Shown here in pieces: positions 25,477-37,603 of a DNA stretch of 64,000 nt (position 1 is the first letter of the stretch; each line of letters opens with the position of its first letter). Under the pieces are notes generated by a model. The model ran no database searches. It was not told where the DNA came from and saw nothing but the letters and a program-made list of their open reading frames with translations. The stretch comes from Aaosphaeria pasadenensis (taxonomy: Eukaryota; Ascomycota; Dothideomycetes; Pleosporales): contig JAKLMB010000003.1 of NCBI GenBank assembly GCA_022813625.1, forward strand, positions 1,178,001 to 1,242,000, given 5' to 3'. Made by a program: the position numbers and the translations under genes.

Positions 25477-26973
25477 TACTCCGTATCTTTGTCAGACCTT
25501 CTGCCTCTTCTCTCCTGCAGACCCTGAAATACGGAGGGTCCCCTTGGCTTGATTCGAGCGGAGGACAGCGTGGTAAAACTTAAAAGGCCCTCGGAGGAGA
25601 ATTATTCTCCCAAGCAGGCAGGCCGCTGGGCAGGGTGGGTATCGGCGCAATGGGCCCGCGGCGCGCTCAACCTTCTTTGACTTTCGAGAAGCGAACTGGG
25701 CGCCAGGATCACAACTAAGGGCTACAAGCCTACAAGTGCATACAGTAGTGCAGTGCGGGTGCAGTAAGGTCTCTTCCTGGCGCGGCCGTCATCGTGGGCT
25801 CCGGGAGCGTAAATGACAAGCGCATTCCGCCAGCATGGGTCTGCCACTCTTTCGAGCCACATTCTCGCTTTTGCATGTCTTCGCACTTAGCCACTTCTAT
25901 CTACTGTTACAATCACTACTCCGTAGCGTAGTCCCTCTCGACTTTGTTGCAACTAGTACCAGTAGTCGTGAAAGCTGCAATTCCCTATTCGAGATTGGTG
26001 GATTCGCTGTTTGCGGACTTATTCGCGCGGTCAAAGGGTATGTCACACAAGCATGTATCTCCGTACCTACCTAAGGCATGGTATATGTACCCTACGGCGT
26101 TTGTAAAGGGTTGGAGACTACAAAGGATAAGGCATTGGGGCCATTTGCGAGCATCTTGACGATCCATCTCAGTCTTCATATACTCCAGACATAGTACGGA
26201 CATCGAACGGACGGCGCCCCTCTGACTAGTGCATGTAACTTGAGTCACTATGTCGACATGTGAGGCTGTCGTCCTACTCGTACATCTCCATACATACATA
26301 CGTCCGTCATAGGTGTGTATTATTAGCCCGAAAACTTAAGATACCGCAATATTGGGGGGCCATCAATTGAGCAAAGCCAGTCGGTACAGGGGCCAATTGC
26401 AGTGGGGAAGGGAACACGGCGGAGGGTAGATATTGGGTGTATTGGGAGACATGGCGCCTTTCCGCCATCGTTAACTTAATCTAGATGATTTGCTAGCAAG
26501 GGAGATGCCAGCAACTTGTAAAGGCTACAGGGCCGTAGCCGAGCATTCAACGACCTTGTCTCCCAGACTTCTCAAAGGGTATATTGTAAGAATCCATCGT
26601 ATTCCTACCAATTAACCCTAAGCTCCACCCCAAGAAGGTCCTGGGAGAGCCCTAAGGGAGTCCTGGAGGTGTTCTAAGCGCATACCTAGGTACCTGCACA
26701 GCGCGCGCCACCATCCATCGCCTCTTGATTGCGAGTATGCAGGTATGTACAGTACCGTATAGTTACTGTGATCGCCATGTATGTAGGTACGAGTGAGAAG
26801 GTGCGGTTGCAGCCTGTAGCCTCATAACCTTGTCTCTAACAGGTGTTTCTTATTGTATGGATTGGACGATGGTAGGTCACCATACGCAGTACACATATTC
26901 TCTATACCTAGGCATGTATAGAATGTATGGTATGTATGGAGTACTTGTCTTGTCTGTACATACCTACTCCGTA
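25477..26973. repeat. Second cluster of recurrent palindrome-like motifs
   Basis: TACTCCGTA (reverse complement of TACGGAGTA) lies at 25477-25485, 25917-25925 and 26965-26973, and TACCTAGGTA at 26683-26692. A further TACGGAGTA lies at 21872-21880 and a TACTCCGTA at 49276-49284. Confidence 0.6.
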
Positions 26974-27265
26974 CACAGATACAGCATACACTTACAGTAG
27001 TGGGTAGTGTGTATGCACCAGTCTCCACTACTCCACTCCGACCCATCCCATGTCGTCCCTACAATACAGTACGCCGCTCGCGCGCAGGTAGGACGTGCAG
27101 CCCATGCCCTGCCCTGCCATGCCATGCCATGCTTCCCGCGGCTGCACTCGACCGTCTGGGACGCCCGCCTAGCTTTGGCCTTTGGCCTCTGGCTTTTGGC
27201 TTTGTCAAAGAACGATCAGCCGAACGAGGCCAGCATCTATGCACCTATGTTCTGTCCGAAGCGCG

Positions 27266-27360
27266 ACCCTTCCCGTCCCCTTCCCTTCCACCCTTCCACC
27301 CTTCCAACCTTCTATTCCCTTCTCCCCTGTCCTTGTCGGCCTTCTATGCTTCCCATCTTC
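27266..27360 (+). promoter_or_regulatory. Pyrimidine-rich tract upstream of the PAS/Zn2Cys6 gene
   Basis: An almost unbroken C/T run (repeated CCCTTCC units) about 650-750 bp before the start codon at 28016. Such tracts often mark core promoters in filamentous ascomycetes, and its position implies a long 5' leader. The role is inferred. Confidence 0.4.
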
Positions 27361-28015
27361 CGGGGCACTCGCTGGCCCCGTGTCATGGCTGTCATCCACC
27401 ATCTGCAGGTGTAGACAGGGGTGCTTAAGAGAAGATCTGTGAGCAGAAATCGTAACGAACGATCGAGGTTATTACTGGAGGATCTCCGCCGAGCTGCTCA
27501 GAGCTCCTCTTTCTGCCCTCCTACGTTGAGTGTTGGTGTGCTGTTGCTGTCGCGCTGTTGTGGGTGCTGTAACCGCTCATCACAAACGCCCGCATTCGCC
27601 TCGTAGTCATCATCTCGACCTTGACATCTCCACCAACTTCTTTTCACCCTCACCAACGTCGCTTCTCGAATTCTCGAAATCTCTCCGCCTGCGCCCTGCG
27701 CCGTGGCTACGCCTAGAGACCGCAAACCTCTGCGTGCCTTGTTTCACCACTGCCTGACGGCGTGTAAGAAGAGCTGGGTCTGCATTTCACGGAGAAATTC
27801 AGAAAAAGGTAGCATGTTCGACATTCTTATAAACGCCTTCCTTTCTCTTTCTTATCCCTGTCCTACGGACTTTGTCTCTTCAATGCGCGTTTCTGAATCT
27901 CCGTGCTTCATTTCCTATGTAAATCAATGTAGACCCTCGTGTTGTTGCCTCTGAGTTAGCGCGCTGTTCACTTTCCTCTTCTTTTTCAATCTTTTGATCT
28001 TTTGATGTGTTGACG

Positions 28016-30268
28016 ATGATCATGGACTTACCTGTGTTCCAACTCCAGACCCCGGAGCCACAGTGCTTCCCCGAATCCACACGGCACGATTCGCCCCATC
28101 ATCATCTAGATAGGACACCAGATCCTTCTATCATAGCCGATTTCTTCGGGTATCCGCCCGCCTTTACGCAGCAATTTGCTCCTGCTGCAGACGCGGCGTT
28201 TGAGCGTCAAGCTGGACGAGCAATGCATATTCTGTCTTTGCCACCACCGAATTCATTTGCGCCTACGCCATTCGGGCGACGTCAAGAGGCAGGGAGTAAT
28301 CAGAAACGGTTGCATCCGCAGTTCAGTCCCGGTCGACCTGAACTCAATAGTTATCCATCACCGCCCATGTCAGATTCTCACTCTCCCCACCGGCGATCAG
28401 TCCAGCTTGTCGAACAGGAAGGACATCACCATCCATATCCCCCACCACTAGGAGAACCTCGCAGATTGGAAGGCCTTCCGCCCCCGCCTCCTCCATCTTT
28501 CGGTCACCATCCCACGACAAGTAGCCATGGTCTCCAGCATCAGCGGCCATTGTATCCTGGGGATGCCCACCATGGACCTCAGCCCGTGCAATTCCAGCCA
28601 GGACGTGCAATTGAACCCCCTACCTACGGAAGTGGACACATGGCACAGAATTACGGATATGGGTATCCTCCTTCGAGTGTGCCTCCATTCTATGGCGCGC
28701 AAGGTCCGGGTCCCCAAGGTCAATCAGCTGCTATAATCGCCCCGCCGCCATTACGGGCAAGTAAGCCAGCAAGGAGAACGAAGGCACATGTAGCTTCCGC
28801 TTGCGTCAATTGTAAGAAGGCACATTTGAGTTGTGATGTTCAGCGGCCTTGTGGGCGATGTGTCGCATCTGGTAAACAGGTCAGTCTTGCCGCGTTACGT
28901 GAAAAAGTGACAGACTTTACCCATCGACCAAGTACAGAACTGACCTTGCTTTTTTAGGATACCTGCAAAGATGTTCAGCACAAGAAGAGGGGAAGACCAC
29001 GATTAAGGGATGATAAGGATTTTGGCAGGGCCGAGGAAGGACGACCGCCACCAACTCAATTACTAGGCTCCTTGTCTAGTCCCGCACAGGATACTTACGG
29101 ACAACAGTCGCCATTCCAATCGTCACATCGTACAACTGACCCTCTCCGGACGATTCAGAGGACTGGAGGAAGTAGCGAAGATCTTTCGGCCGCACATTCG
29201 CAACAGTCTGCTGGTGGACACGCATCGAACGTTGCCGCCTACAACGCAACTCCGTCTTCTCCGTACGCATCTGGCCCAAATGCATCGTACCAGTCGCTAC
29301 CCGTTGCTTTCCTGAACCTTGACCTCGTTGTTCTCAAGTCGAATCAAGCATTCCAGGATCTAGTTTCGTTCCTTGGCGATACCCGTGGAAAGAACCTCTC
29401 TGATTTGTTGGAAGCTCGACAGTTAGATGTCCTACACCGGATGCGAAACGAACTGCGAGAGGAGCGGGATGAACGAGAGCCAGCCTACATGGCACCCATC
29501 ACACCGATCGGACAGAACCCCCTCGACACCATAGCGGAGCGTGACGTGGATCAGGTTAGTCAGGGTTATACCAAGAGGCCATTCCTCTTGAATTTCCGGC
29601 TCCCGAATGGGCAACATCAGAGCCTTCAAACACAAATTCGACTCGCAAAGACGTCGTTGTACTTCGTCACTCTTGTCGTGCACACGCCTCCACGCTCAAC
29701 TGGACCGGCTCTATTGACGCAACAACTTGCTCCGACGACACCACTTCATGCATCGCATTCACCCTCCGCTGCAGCTGTGACCCCACGAGGGGAGTATGGT
29801 CCTCCTCCTATTCGACCGGCCTCCTCGGCAAGCTCAGCACCAACGTCGCCGTATTTCAGTTTGAACACCGTCCGAACCTCACTTCCAGCCATTGGCTCAA
29901 GCGGATACGGAAATAGCCCCTCGTATAACTATTCTCCTACTGCGGGCCCCGATCAGGGTTATTTCCCAACAATACAACCGCCGTCACAGCCTTCGGGGTA
30001 TCCATCGCCATACCCTCCTCCTATTTCTCGAAGCGGTTCATTGGCCTCGGTGCCAATGCGGGATTCGAATCAATCGTCACGCCTCGAAGGACTTCAACTT
30101 CCACCCATCAGGACCACATCAACGCAAGGCTTGCAGTCACCCAGACTTGCTGAGGCTTCCGACGCATCTCGAGTCCGCCCTCGCGATTCACCGATCAGTG
30201 CTGAGCGACCCGATACGCCCGAAACTGGGAAGCGGAGGAGGTTAAACTTACAGGAGGTTCTGCATTGA
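28016..30268 (+). CDS. Zn2Cys6 transcription factor with AT-hook and PAS-like domain
   Basis: Exons 28016-28879 and 28958-30268 give 724 residues; the 78-bp intron is phase 0 with a run of T before its TAG acceptor. An ATG at 28022 is an alternative start. The N-terminal about 250 residues are Pro/His/Gly-rich. The zinc cluster reads C-X2-C-X6-C-X5-C-X2-C-X8-C (SACVNCKKAHLSCD, RPCGRC), with the intron falling just before the sixth cysteine. Directly after it KKRGRPRLRD is an AT-hook. A PAS-like region follows (LNLDLVVLKSNQAFQDLVSF ... TQIRLAKTSLYFVTLVVHT). The Ser/Pro-rich tail ends KRRRLNLQEVLH. The layout is like Pezizomycotina regulators related to the Rds2/Ert1 group, but I cannot place it in a named orthologue. 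The long empty upstream region suggests complex control. Confidence 0.85.
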
Positions 30269-31457
30269 TTCAGGTATATGCCTTCGACAGTAGGGGTTTG
30301 CATCTTTCACTGCAACGCCTTTTCTACCTTTCGTTATGAGGTCAACGCATCAATTGGAGCGTGGATCCCCTATACCCCTTTCACTTCGGCCAGCCGGCTC
30401 TGTCAATCTTCTTGCAGAACAATCCCCCCACGTTTGCGGAGGATATTCGAGGTCGGCACATATACCCACTTTTTCCCCCACACTTGCATGGTTTCATTAG
30501 GACATTCGTGTCGTCGTTTTTATGTATTCTATATTCCAAAACTCGCTGAGATTGAGATACCATTTCCGTTATCTTTTCTTTATTTGGGTGCATGTAATCA
30601 AAGTCTTCTTTGATGTATACCCCTAGAAGCAATGGCCTTAGATGCGATGGCAGTGCTTGTAGCGTAGCAAGTTCTTCCCATTGGGGCTTCGTCTTTTCAT
30701 TATTCTTCGGTACGTTTTCAGGGTGATTGTATGACTGAACGAGTTTGTCAATCGTCGCGTAACTCAGCGTGAATGGTGCATCGGCGCGTTGGCTCCATCA
30801 TCTACCAACCAAGCAGCAAGCGACTCCGGTATGAATGCTGTTTGAGGACAAATCCAAGCGCCATTCCTCATGCCAGACTCCTATAATTGTTGTTCGGCTC
30901 GCCCTGCGTTAGCGTTCTGTTTGACGGGCTACGTATCGATGGGAATTTGTCTATTGACGTTAGGGGTTTTGCTCCTGTACAACGTGGATTGGGGGATACC
31001 ACGGCCTTATTCACGAACATGTGTATTGTTACGGAAGCACGGCCGCGAGAGTTAAGACAGTATCAGAAAGCACTTGACGACATCAGATAGGAAGAATTCG
31101 AAGAGATTTGTATATTCTTTCATGAGTATCGTGTATGTATGCACGATGTAGTTATAGAAACCCTAGTCAAGTGCCTGTGCGGCCCTTGCATGCATCCTAG
31201 CCTGATCTGAGTATGACGAACTTGCACAATCATTTAATTACCCCTCATGGACGAGCGCCAGTTATCAACGCCAAAAGCATATCAATAATTCGATCTGGCG
31301 CGTTGCAAAGCCATGCCGGAATGAACGCTTGCATGTATAATCCCAATCACTCAACTCCCGGCGCCAGCAGCGGTTATAATGTGGATATAGAGAAGCAGCA
31401 AAGTAGTCAGTGGGTCGTAGGAGAGTCGCGAAATGTGGGCGTATTGTATCCCTCCAT
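30269..31457. other. 3' intergenic region, no gene seen
   Basis: Convergent region between the PAS regulator and the J-protein gene. No supported gene; short frames only. Confidence 0.5.
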
Positions 31458-32189
31458 TCAACCCAATGCCTTGACCTTCTTCTTTTTCTTCTTGCCGTCG
31501 GCGCCCTTCTGGAAGTCTCTCCAGCTGTTGATCCGCGTATCTCGTGTCTTCTCCCAGTTGTCCTCGTGCTCCCTCTTCCGCTTACGCTCGGCAATCTCCT
31601 CATCGTCCTTGCGCTGCTGTCTACCCTCTTCGCGCATCTGTGCCTTCATCTGTCTTTGCCTCCTCTGTTCGTTATCCATGATCACCCACTTCGTCTTCTC
31701 GCGCCACGCCTTTGCAAACTCCTCACTCTTGACTTCCTCGTCGTCCTTGGTGAGTTTCAGATCGCGCATAGTCAACATACGAGCGTCGGCGATCGCCTCG
31801 TCGAGCTTTTCCCTTAGTTTCTCGTCGAGGAGCTCCGTCTGAGCTTTCTTGAGCCGATCGAAAGCGTCTGGGGCACGCGGGTTCTTGGTCTTGTCAGGAT
31901 GGATTAGGAGGGATTTCACGCGGTACGTCTTCTTGATGTCGGAGTCTGGGACTCCCGGCTGGAGCTCGAGGACGGCGTATGCGTCGAGGCGGAAGACGCC
32001 GAGAATACCTAGTCAGTCATTGTTAATCCTAGGCTGAAAAGTAGTACGGCGCCAGTAGAAGCATACGCTCAATCTCGGCATCCTGGTATGCTGTTAGCTT
32101 CGTCGATATTCAGATCGCTGATTGTAACTGACCTTGTCATATTCTTTGCCAACGGCCTCGAGCTCAGCGAGCACGTCGTCGTCGGCCAT
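31458..32189 (-). CDS. J-domain protein, DNAJC8/Spf31-like splicing factor
   Basis: Exons 32133-32189, 32067-32082 and 31458-32008 join to 207 residues, close to fission yeast Spf31. The middle exon is only 16 nt; the join gives YDKDAEIERILGVFRLDAYA, in frame. The J domain covers about residues 25-90: AYAVLELQPGVPDSDIKKTY, then the HPDK catalytic loop (LLIHPDKTKNP) and DAFDRLKKAQTELLD. A long charged helix and KRKREHEDNWEKTRDTRI follow, ending in a KKKKKKVKALG tail, as in DNAJC8. The HPD motif is intact, so Hsp70 stimulation is expected. DNAJC8 family members associate with spliceosomes. Divergent from dbp4. Confidence 0.88.
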
Positions 32190-32504
32190 ATTCCCAGAGT
32201 CGTTACGCTTGGGAGCGCTGGTGAAAACAGTGGAAAGCGGACGTAGCTATGCTCTCGAGCTGTGCGATCCACGAAGGTTTTAGAGTAGTTAGTTGAGTTG
32301 GTATTCGTACCTAATATTTGTAAATGTACGAAGACGTAGAACGTTAGTTCCTCCGAGCCAGTAGGAACGGATTCCACCAATGTGACGCACGGACCACCCA
32401 TATTTTCCTCGGACCTGCCAAATTTTTGGCCGCAACATTTCCGCTCAAACATTCAAGAACGATTCGGTAATACCTGGCCGTGACACCAGTGAGGCTCTGT
32501 TAAG
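32190..32504. promoter_or_regulatory. Shared divergent promoter, J-protein / dbp4
   Basis: 315 bp between start codons. It carries a near-palindrome GCCAAATTTTTGGC at 32417-32430, loosely like the AAATTTT ribosome-biogenesis element known from yeasts. Function is inferred. Confidence 0.4.
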
Positions 32505-35001
32505 ATGGTTGCTCCGGGTATAACAGGTCGCACGCGACCTACAAAAGTTAAGAAGCGAGCGAATGCGCAGAAGAGAAAGCGCGACGATGTCGACGTCGAG
32601 AAGCTTGAAGAGGCCGTTGCGGAACTTGTAAGCGTTCCTACGTACGAGCGTGACATGACGACCTCTTCTAACATTGTCGCAGGATCCTAAAAACGGCTCT
32701 TACAGCGAATTCACCGATCTCCCCCTCTCCGAGCCCACCAAAGAGGGCCTCCAGTCGTCCCATTATGCTGTCATGACCGACATCCAAGCGAAGGCTATCC
32801 CGTTAGCACTCCAGGGCCACGACATATTAGGAGCTGCGAAGACGGGAAGCGGAAAGACACTGGCTTTCATTGTGCCTGTGCTTGAGAATCTTTACAGATT
32901 ACAGCATGTTGGCGCAGACGCAGGCCTCGGCGCATTGATAATTTCACCTACACGAGAGCTCGCCATCCAGATCTTTGACGTTCTTCGCAAGATTGGCAGG
33001 CATGGTCACATGTTTGCAGCGGGTCTTGTCATTGGAGGGAAGAGTTTAGAAGACGAGAGACAGGCTTTGAGCAGGATGAACATTCTCGTTGGAACACCGG
33101 GCAGAATCCTCCAACATATGTCGGAAACAGTGGCATTCAACACAGATGATCTAAAGATGTTGGTCCTAGACGAGGCCGATCGGACACTTGATATGGGGTT
33201 CCAAAGAGATTTGGATGCCATCATTGAATATCTCCCAAAGGAGCGGCAGACGTTGCTCTTTTCCGCAACTCAATCGAAGAAATTGTCAGACCTCGCCCGT
33301 TTGAGTCTCTCCGAGCCGGAATACGTCTCTGTTCACGCCGAGGACAAAAGTGCGACACCCAAAACCCTACAACAAAATTATATCGTCTGTCCATTGGAGG
33401 AAAAGCTGGATACATTGTGGAGTTTTATCCAGGCCAGCAAGAAATCAAAAATCGTCTGCTTTCTCTCAACGGCAAAGATGGTCAAATTTGTCTACGAGTC
33501 TTTCCGCCATATGCAACCCGGTATTCCACTACTTCATCTCTACGGACGCCAGAAACAAGGGTCGCGATTGGAAGTTGTTTCGAAATTCTCGGCTGCGAAA
33601 TATTCTTGTCTTTTTGCTACGGATGTGGCTGCACGTGGGCTCGACTTTCCCGCCGTCGACTTTGTAATCCAAGTGGACTGTCCGGACGATGCGGATACCT
33701 ATATTCATCGAGTCGGTCGCACTGCTCGATACAACCGCGAGGGTCGTGGAGTTCTATTCTTGGCTCCCAATGAAGAGGAGGGAATGCTGAAGCGATTGGA
33801 GGCCAAGAAGGTACCAGTAGAGCTTATCAACGTGCGGCAAAAGAAGCGCAAGTCTATCCAAGAGCAGCTCGTTCACATGCTTTTCAAGGATACAGAGCTT
33901 AAATACCTAGCTCAGAAAGCCTTCAGTACTTATGTCAAGTCTGTACATGTGCAAAAAGACAAGGAGATATTTCAGTTAAAAGAGTATGACCTTGAAGCTT
34001 TTGCTGCGAGCTTAGGCCTGCCTGGAGCACCAAGAATCAAGTTCTTGCGGAAGGATGAAGCTCACAAGAGACCGAATGGCAAAGTTTCAGATGCTGAGAT
34101 CGTGCCATCGGATGACAGTGAAGACGAAGAGGACGGACCCACTAAGAAGAAGGTGCGAACCAAGTACGACCGCATGTTCGAGAAACAGAACCAGGATGTC
34201 TTGGCAGACCATCGCAGGAACATGGTCAAAGACGAAGACGACTTACATAATTTCGGTGCGGCCGCCGCCGGTGGTGATGATGATGACGATTTCATGGCAG
34301 TCAAACGCAGAATACCTGCTGAGGAAGACGAATCCGGGCTCGAGTCCGGAAGCGAAGAAGACGACGAGCCTGCCGAAGCAGGTCGAAGGACTGTCAAGAT
34401 TGCAGGTGCATCACAGCCGATTGTCATCGACAGCAATCGACGAGAGAAACTTCTCAAGTCTAAGAAGAAGCTCCTCAAGCTCAAAGACAAGGGCAAGAAA
34501 CTTGTCTATGATGATGATGGGAATCCCCACGAGATTTATGAACTTCAAGATGAGGAGGACTTCAAAGCTAAGGGTCTACCAGAAGAGCAAAGGCAGCGCT
34601 TCATGGAAGAAGCTAAACGTGTCGTTCAAGAAGCAGACGTGGACGATAAGGCGGCGCTCAAGGCGAGGAAGAAGGAGAAACTGCGGAAAAAGAAAGAAAG
34701 GGAGAGGGCGGAGGCTCAGGGTCGTACGGACACGGCTATGGATCTTGATGAGCAAGAAGATGTACTTGCAAACTTCAGGGCAGATATGGGATCCGACGAT
34801 GATGATGATGATGATGATGATGAAACTGATGGGAAGCCCGTACAGAAGGGGCCAAAGAAATGGTTCCAGTCAGATTCGGAGGATGATGATGCTGTGGGTG
34901 GTGGTAAGAGGGGAAAACATGGAAAGAAGGGTGCACGACATATCCAGGAACCACAAACACTGGAAGATCTCGAGCAACTCGCAGCCGGATTACTTGGATG
35001 A
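32505..35001 (+). CDS. dbp4: ATP-dependent RNA helicase Dbp4 (Hca4, DEAD box)
   Basis: Exons 32505-32627 and 32683-35001 give 813 residues; the 55-bp intron is phase 0. A basic N-terminus (TKVKKRANAQKRKRDD) precedes the helicase core. The core shows Walker A (AKTGSGKT), SPTRELA, GTPGRIL, DEAD box (VLDEADRTLDMGF), SAT (LLFSATQ), ATDVAARGLDFP and HRVGRTARYN. The C-terminal region has the Dbp4-type block (KYLAQKAFSTYVKSV ... YDLEAFAASLGLPG), then long acidic and lysine-rich stretches including a run of about ten aspartates. Yeast Dbp4 acts in the nucleolus in early 18S rRNA processing with U14 snoRNA. Divergent from the J-protein gene. Confidence 0.95.
34796..34822 (+). repeat. GAT microsatellite coding for poly-aspartate
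   Basis: About nine GAT/GAC triplets in a row within dbp4, encoding an Asp run in its acidic tail. A shorter GAT run lies at 34275-34289. Confidence 0.7.
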
Positions 35002-35743
35002 GTGCCATGCATATAATAAAGTTGCAGCTAGATATGCAGTATGTACTGCAAGCCAAGAAAATCACCTACATTACTTTTCGATTGAAGTTGCAATAAACTT
35101 TAGCACGCGAGTCAAGTGATTCAACTAAAGAGTTCAACTGCATTCCAGTTCCTTCATGGATCCGCCATTATAGGACAATTGATTCGTTATGAACCCGAGG
35201 AAGCCCATCCCGTACCCGCGATCCTCAACAACCTAGACCATGGGTTGGACCCATGCTTGTTTCATTAATACTACGTATGAAGACCTTCGGAGTATAGTCC
35301 GCATCAGATCCCCCGCTAAATTCCACCTCGGCTCATTGGAGCGGAGCGCGTTCGGGATCGGGGGGACGTTTACCTATGTGTTTGAACCACGAGTACCAAG
35401 CGATTGTACGGCTGTTTGGGCCCTAATCTTGCTTTGCGTAATGCAGGGCATGGGCGCCATAGCTTTAGAAAGACATCCTTTCACGCCTCTGCAGTAGGTG
35501 CTTCGTTTCCCACCTTGCTTTTTCTCCCACCCCCTCTTCGTGAATGTGACTTGGGCGGGTGCAGCACTGCACACCCCTATTGGAGTGCTCAGAGTCCTTG
35601 AGGTCATTCCTTAACACAAAGATCTTTACCTTTCTCATTAGTATTCGCTTTCCTTTCAACTCTTCATTCTCAATGGTTTTCTGCGCATTTCTCGCTGGCG
35701 ATCGTTCAATCCCGCGCAGGGCCAGGCTCCTCAAATCGGCAAC
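35002..35743. other. Intergenic region between dbp4 and the next tandem gene
   Basis: 742 bp with no supported gene. A T/C-rich part at 35620-35690 probably belongs to the leader of the following gene. Confidence 0.45.
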
Positions 35744-37603
35744 ATGTCGGAGCGTCCCAACCCGTTCAGCCTTACAGACACCAGTCACTCAGTACCTCGT
35801 AAAGATCGCAGTGCATCCCTGTCATCCTCGGTAGACCGAAGATACTTTGAACAGGTCCAGCCTATTTTTGCAGTCTCATCCTCCGCAACGAAGCTGGAGT
35901 TTGTGGACAATTCGGATCCCCGGAAAGACCTAGTAGTTCGAAAGAAGGCCAGAGAATGGGTGCACCGTAACCGCGAAACAACACGGCGCAACAAAGGCGC
36001 CCAAAATGCCAAAACTCAGGAAGCCGGAGCAGTGACAGCCTGGGACATCATTCTCAGTAGGCGGGCGTCATTGAAGGATCCTAGTTCGGGACGTATCGAC
36101 CCGTTCGACATGCTCCCGAACGTAGGTAGGAAAGTAGATCACATCCTCGAGTTCTTTCTTACCCAATGTCCTGAAGAAGTACCTGGCTCAGATGACGCTT
36201 TAGCATGGCGTTCAAAGGCGGTTGCTTTGGCCCCTTCCCGTTCAAATACGGTGTTAGGAAACATGGCTGACGAGAGAGTCTCTTTCGTACTCTGGCTCCA
36301 TGCTACGACTACCATAAGAGACGGGATGGCTGGTAGCCTAGGCACCGAAGAGTGCATGTATTACTACAAATTGGCGTTACAAGTCATGAGGGAGGAGACC
36401 GAGAAAAGAAAAGTCAAGGAATTCTCAGATGCCTTCATTGCTGCCCTCGGTTGCTTTGCGGCTTGTGCAGTACGTTGTAGCACGCATGTTCCTCCATGAC
36501 TGTTCCCCGTTGACGAGAGTACAGAACTTTGCAGGCGATTTTAAAGCTGCGCTCGTTCATCGAGATGCACTGCTTAAGGTGTTGATGGCTAAAGGAAATG
36601 GAGATTTGCTCAAAGGCATTCAATCGACAAAGCCATGGACACAGAAGGGAATGGCATGGTCCGTAAAAAGATTTACTTGCTTTTCAGACTTTCTATCAGC
36701 AGCTCTATCATCTGACAATTATCCAGGTGTGAAATCCATGTCGCTGCGCAAATTCCTGCTACGCCAATAATACCATTCAATCCGCCTGCTCCTCCCAAAG
36801 ATAAAATACCATACTCCATAACCATCGAAACCGAGAGACGAACAAGTTTTACACTAGCTCAGCTTCCAGGCCTTTCGTTAGCCTTTCCCGGACTAATATC
36901 ACAATTCCATCTCCTATGTCTCCTTCAAGCGTCCGACAAAACTCCCCCTAAACCGCCACTATCTGGGCCATCACTTCTCACAAACCAAACTATCAGGACC
37001 AGTCCGCACGCAATACGTCCCTTATACTGCGCAGAATACACAATACTGCAACTACTTTCACAGCAGAAGGAGCGTCACGACCATGGATTCACCAACACAG
37101 AAGTTGTGTTAACAGAAGCTTTCCAGTGTTTCCTATGGCCTGCGCTGAGGTGCCTCCCCTGCGAGATGAAGCTGTGCGATCTCTTCATTACACGCCTAAA
37201 AACTGCCCTCATCACCCTTCTTGACGAGCTCGACCTCCCTGTAGACTCGGATATCGACCAAGCCGGACAATCTCCCTACCTAGCTACGTCCTCTTCGACA
37301 CCGAGCGTACTCAGTGAAAGCAGCGGTACATCTGACTCCGATCTTCGCACATTACCCATCCTAAAAATCTACCATCCAACAGATTCCCTGGTCATCTGGG
37401 CGTTGTTCATTGGGACGTTGGTTTCGAGCGTTGGAGGACGACCCGAGCACGACTGGTACAAGGATCGACTACTTCGTCATATTCTCGTACGAAATGCGAG
37501 ATTCATAAGGAGCAAAGATCATCTAATTACATTACTTAAAGTCTTTCCATGGACTGATACCTTTTGTGGAACTGGGATTAAAAAGATGCATATCCCATTC
37601 TGA
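35744..37603 (+). CDS. Fungal transcription-factor-like protein without a zinc cluster
   Basis: Exons 35744-36469, 36525-36658 and 36727-37603 give 578 residues. Intron 1 is GTACGT...CAG. Intron 2 needs an unusual GTCCGT donor, but this is the only join that keeps the frame open (it gives MAWCEIHVAAQIPATP). The N-terminal part FVDNSDPRKDLVVRKKAREWVHR, followed by RNRETTRRNK, is the hallmark start of a large Pezizomycotina family. Those proteins carry a fungal-specific transcription factor domain but often lack the Zn2Cys6 cluster. The middle (SFVLWLHATTTIRDGMAG, EECMYYYKLALQVMRE) is helical and the end (DSLVIWALFIGTLVSS, then KDRLLRHILVRNARF) fits the same family. Role unknown. Confidence 0.75.

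Larger units (their letters stand above)
21002..28015. other. 7-kb gene-poor region upstream of the PAS regulator
   Basis: No frame on either strand combines a start, a credible splice pattern and a recognisable family, despite many 60-150-codon chance ORFs. Base composition varies: a GC-rich part at 22.1-22.9 kb, then AT/GTAC-rich parts at 26.6-27.0 kb with many TACATAC-like words. Short tandem runs occur at 27105-27130 (TGCCA units) and 27174-27208 (TTTGGCC-like units). I see no transposase, reverse transcriptase or long terminal repeats. It may hold the promoter and long leader of the regulator at 28016, non-coding RNA, or degenerate repeats. Confidence 0.5.

Noticed and set aside
27000..27442. 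Plus-strand frames of up to 142 codons
   Set aside because: They follow low-complexity C/T-rich and TTTGGCC-like sequence; likely promoter or leader of the PAS regulator.
34055..35119. Long 354-codon frame in dbp4
   Set aside because: A +1-frame shadow of the Lys/Asp-rich dbp4 tail.
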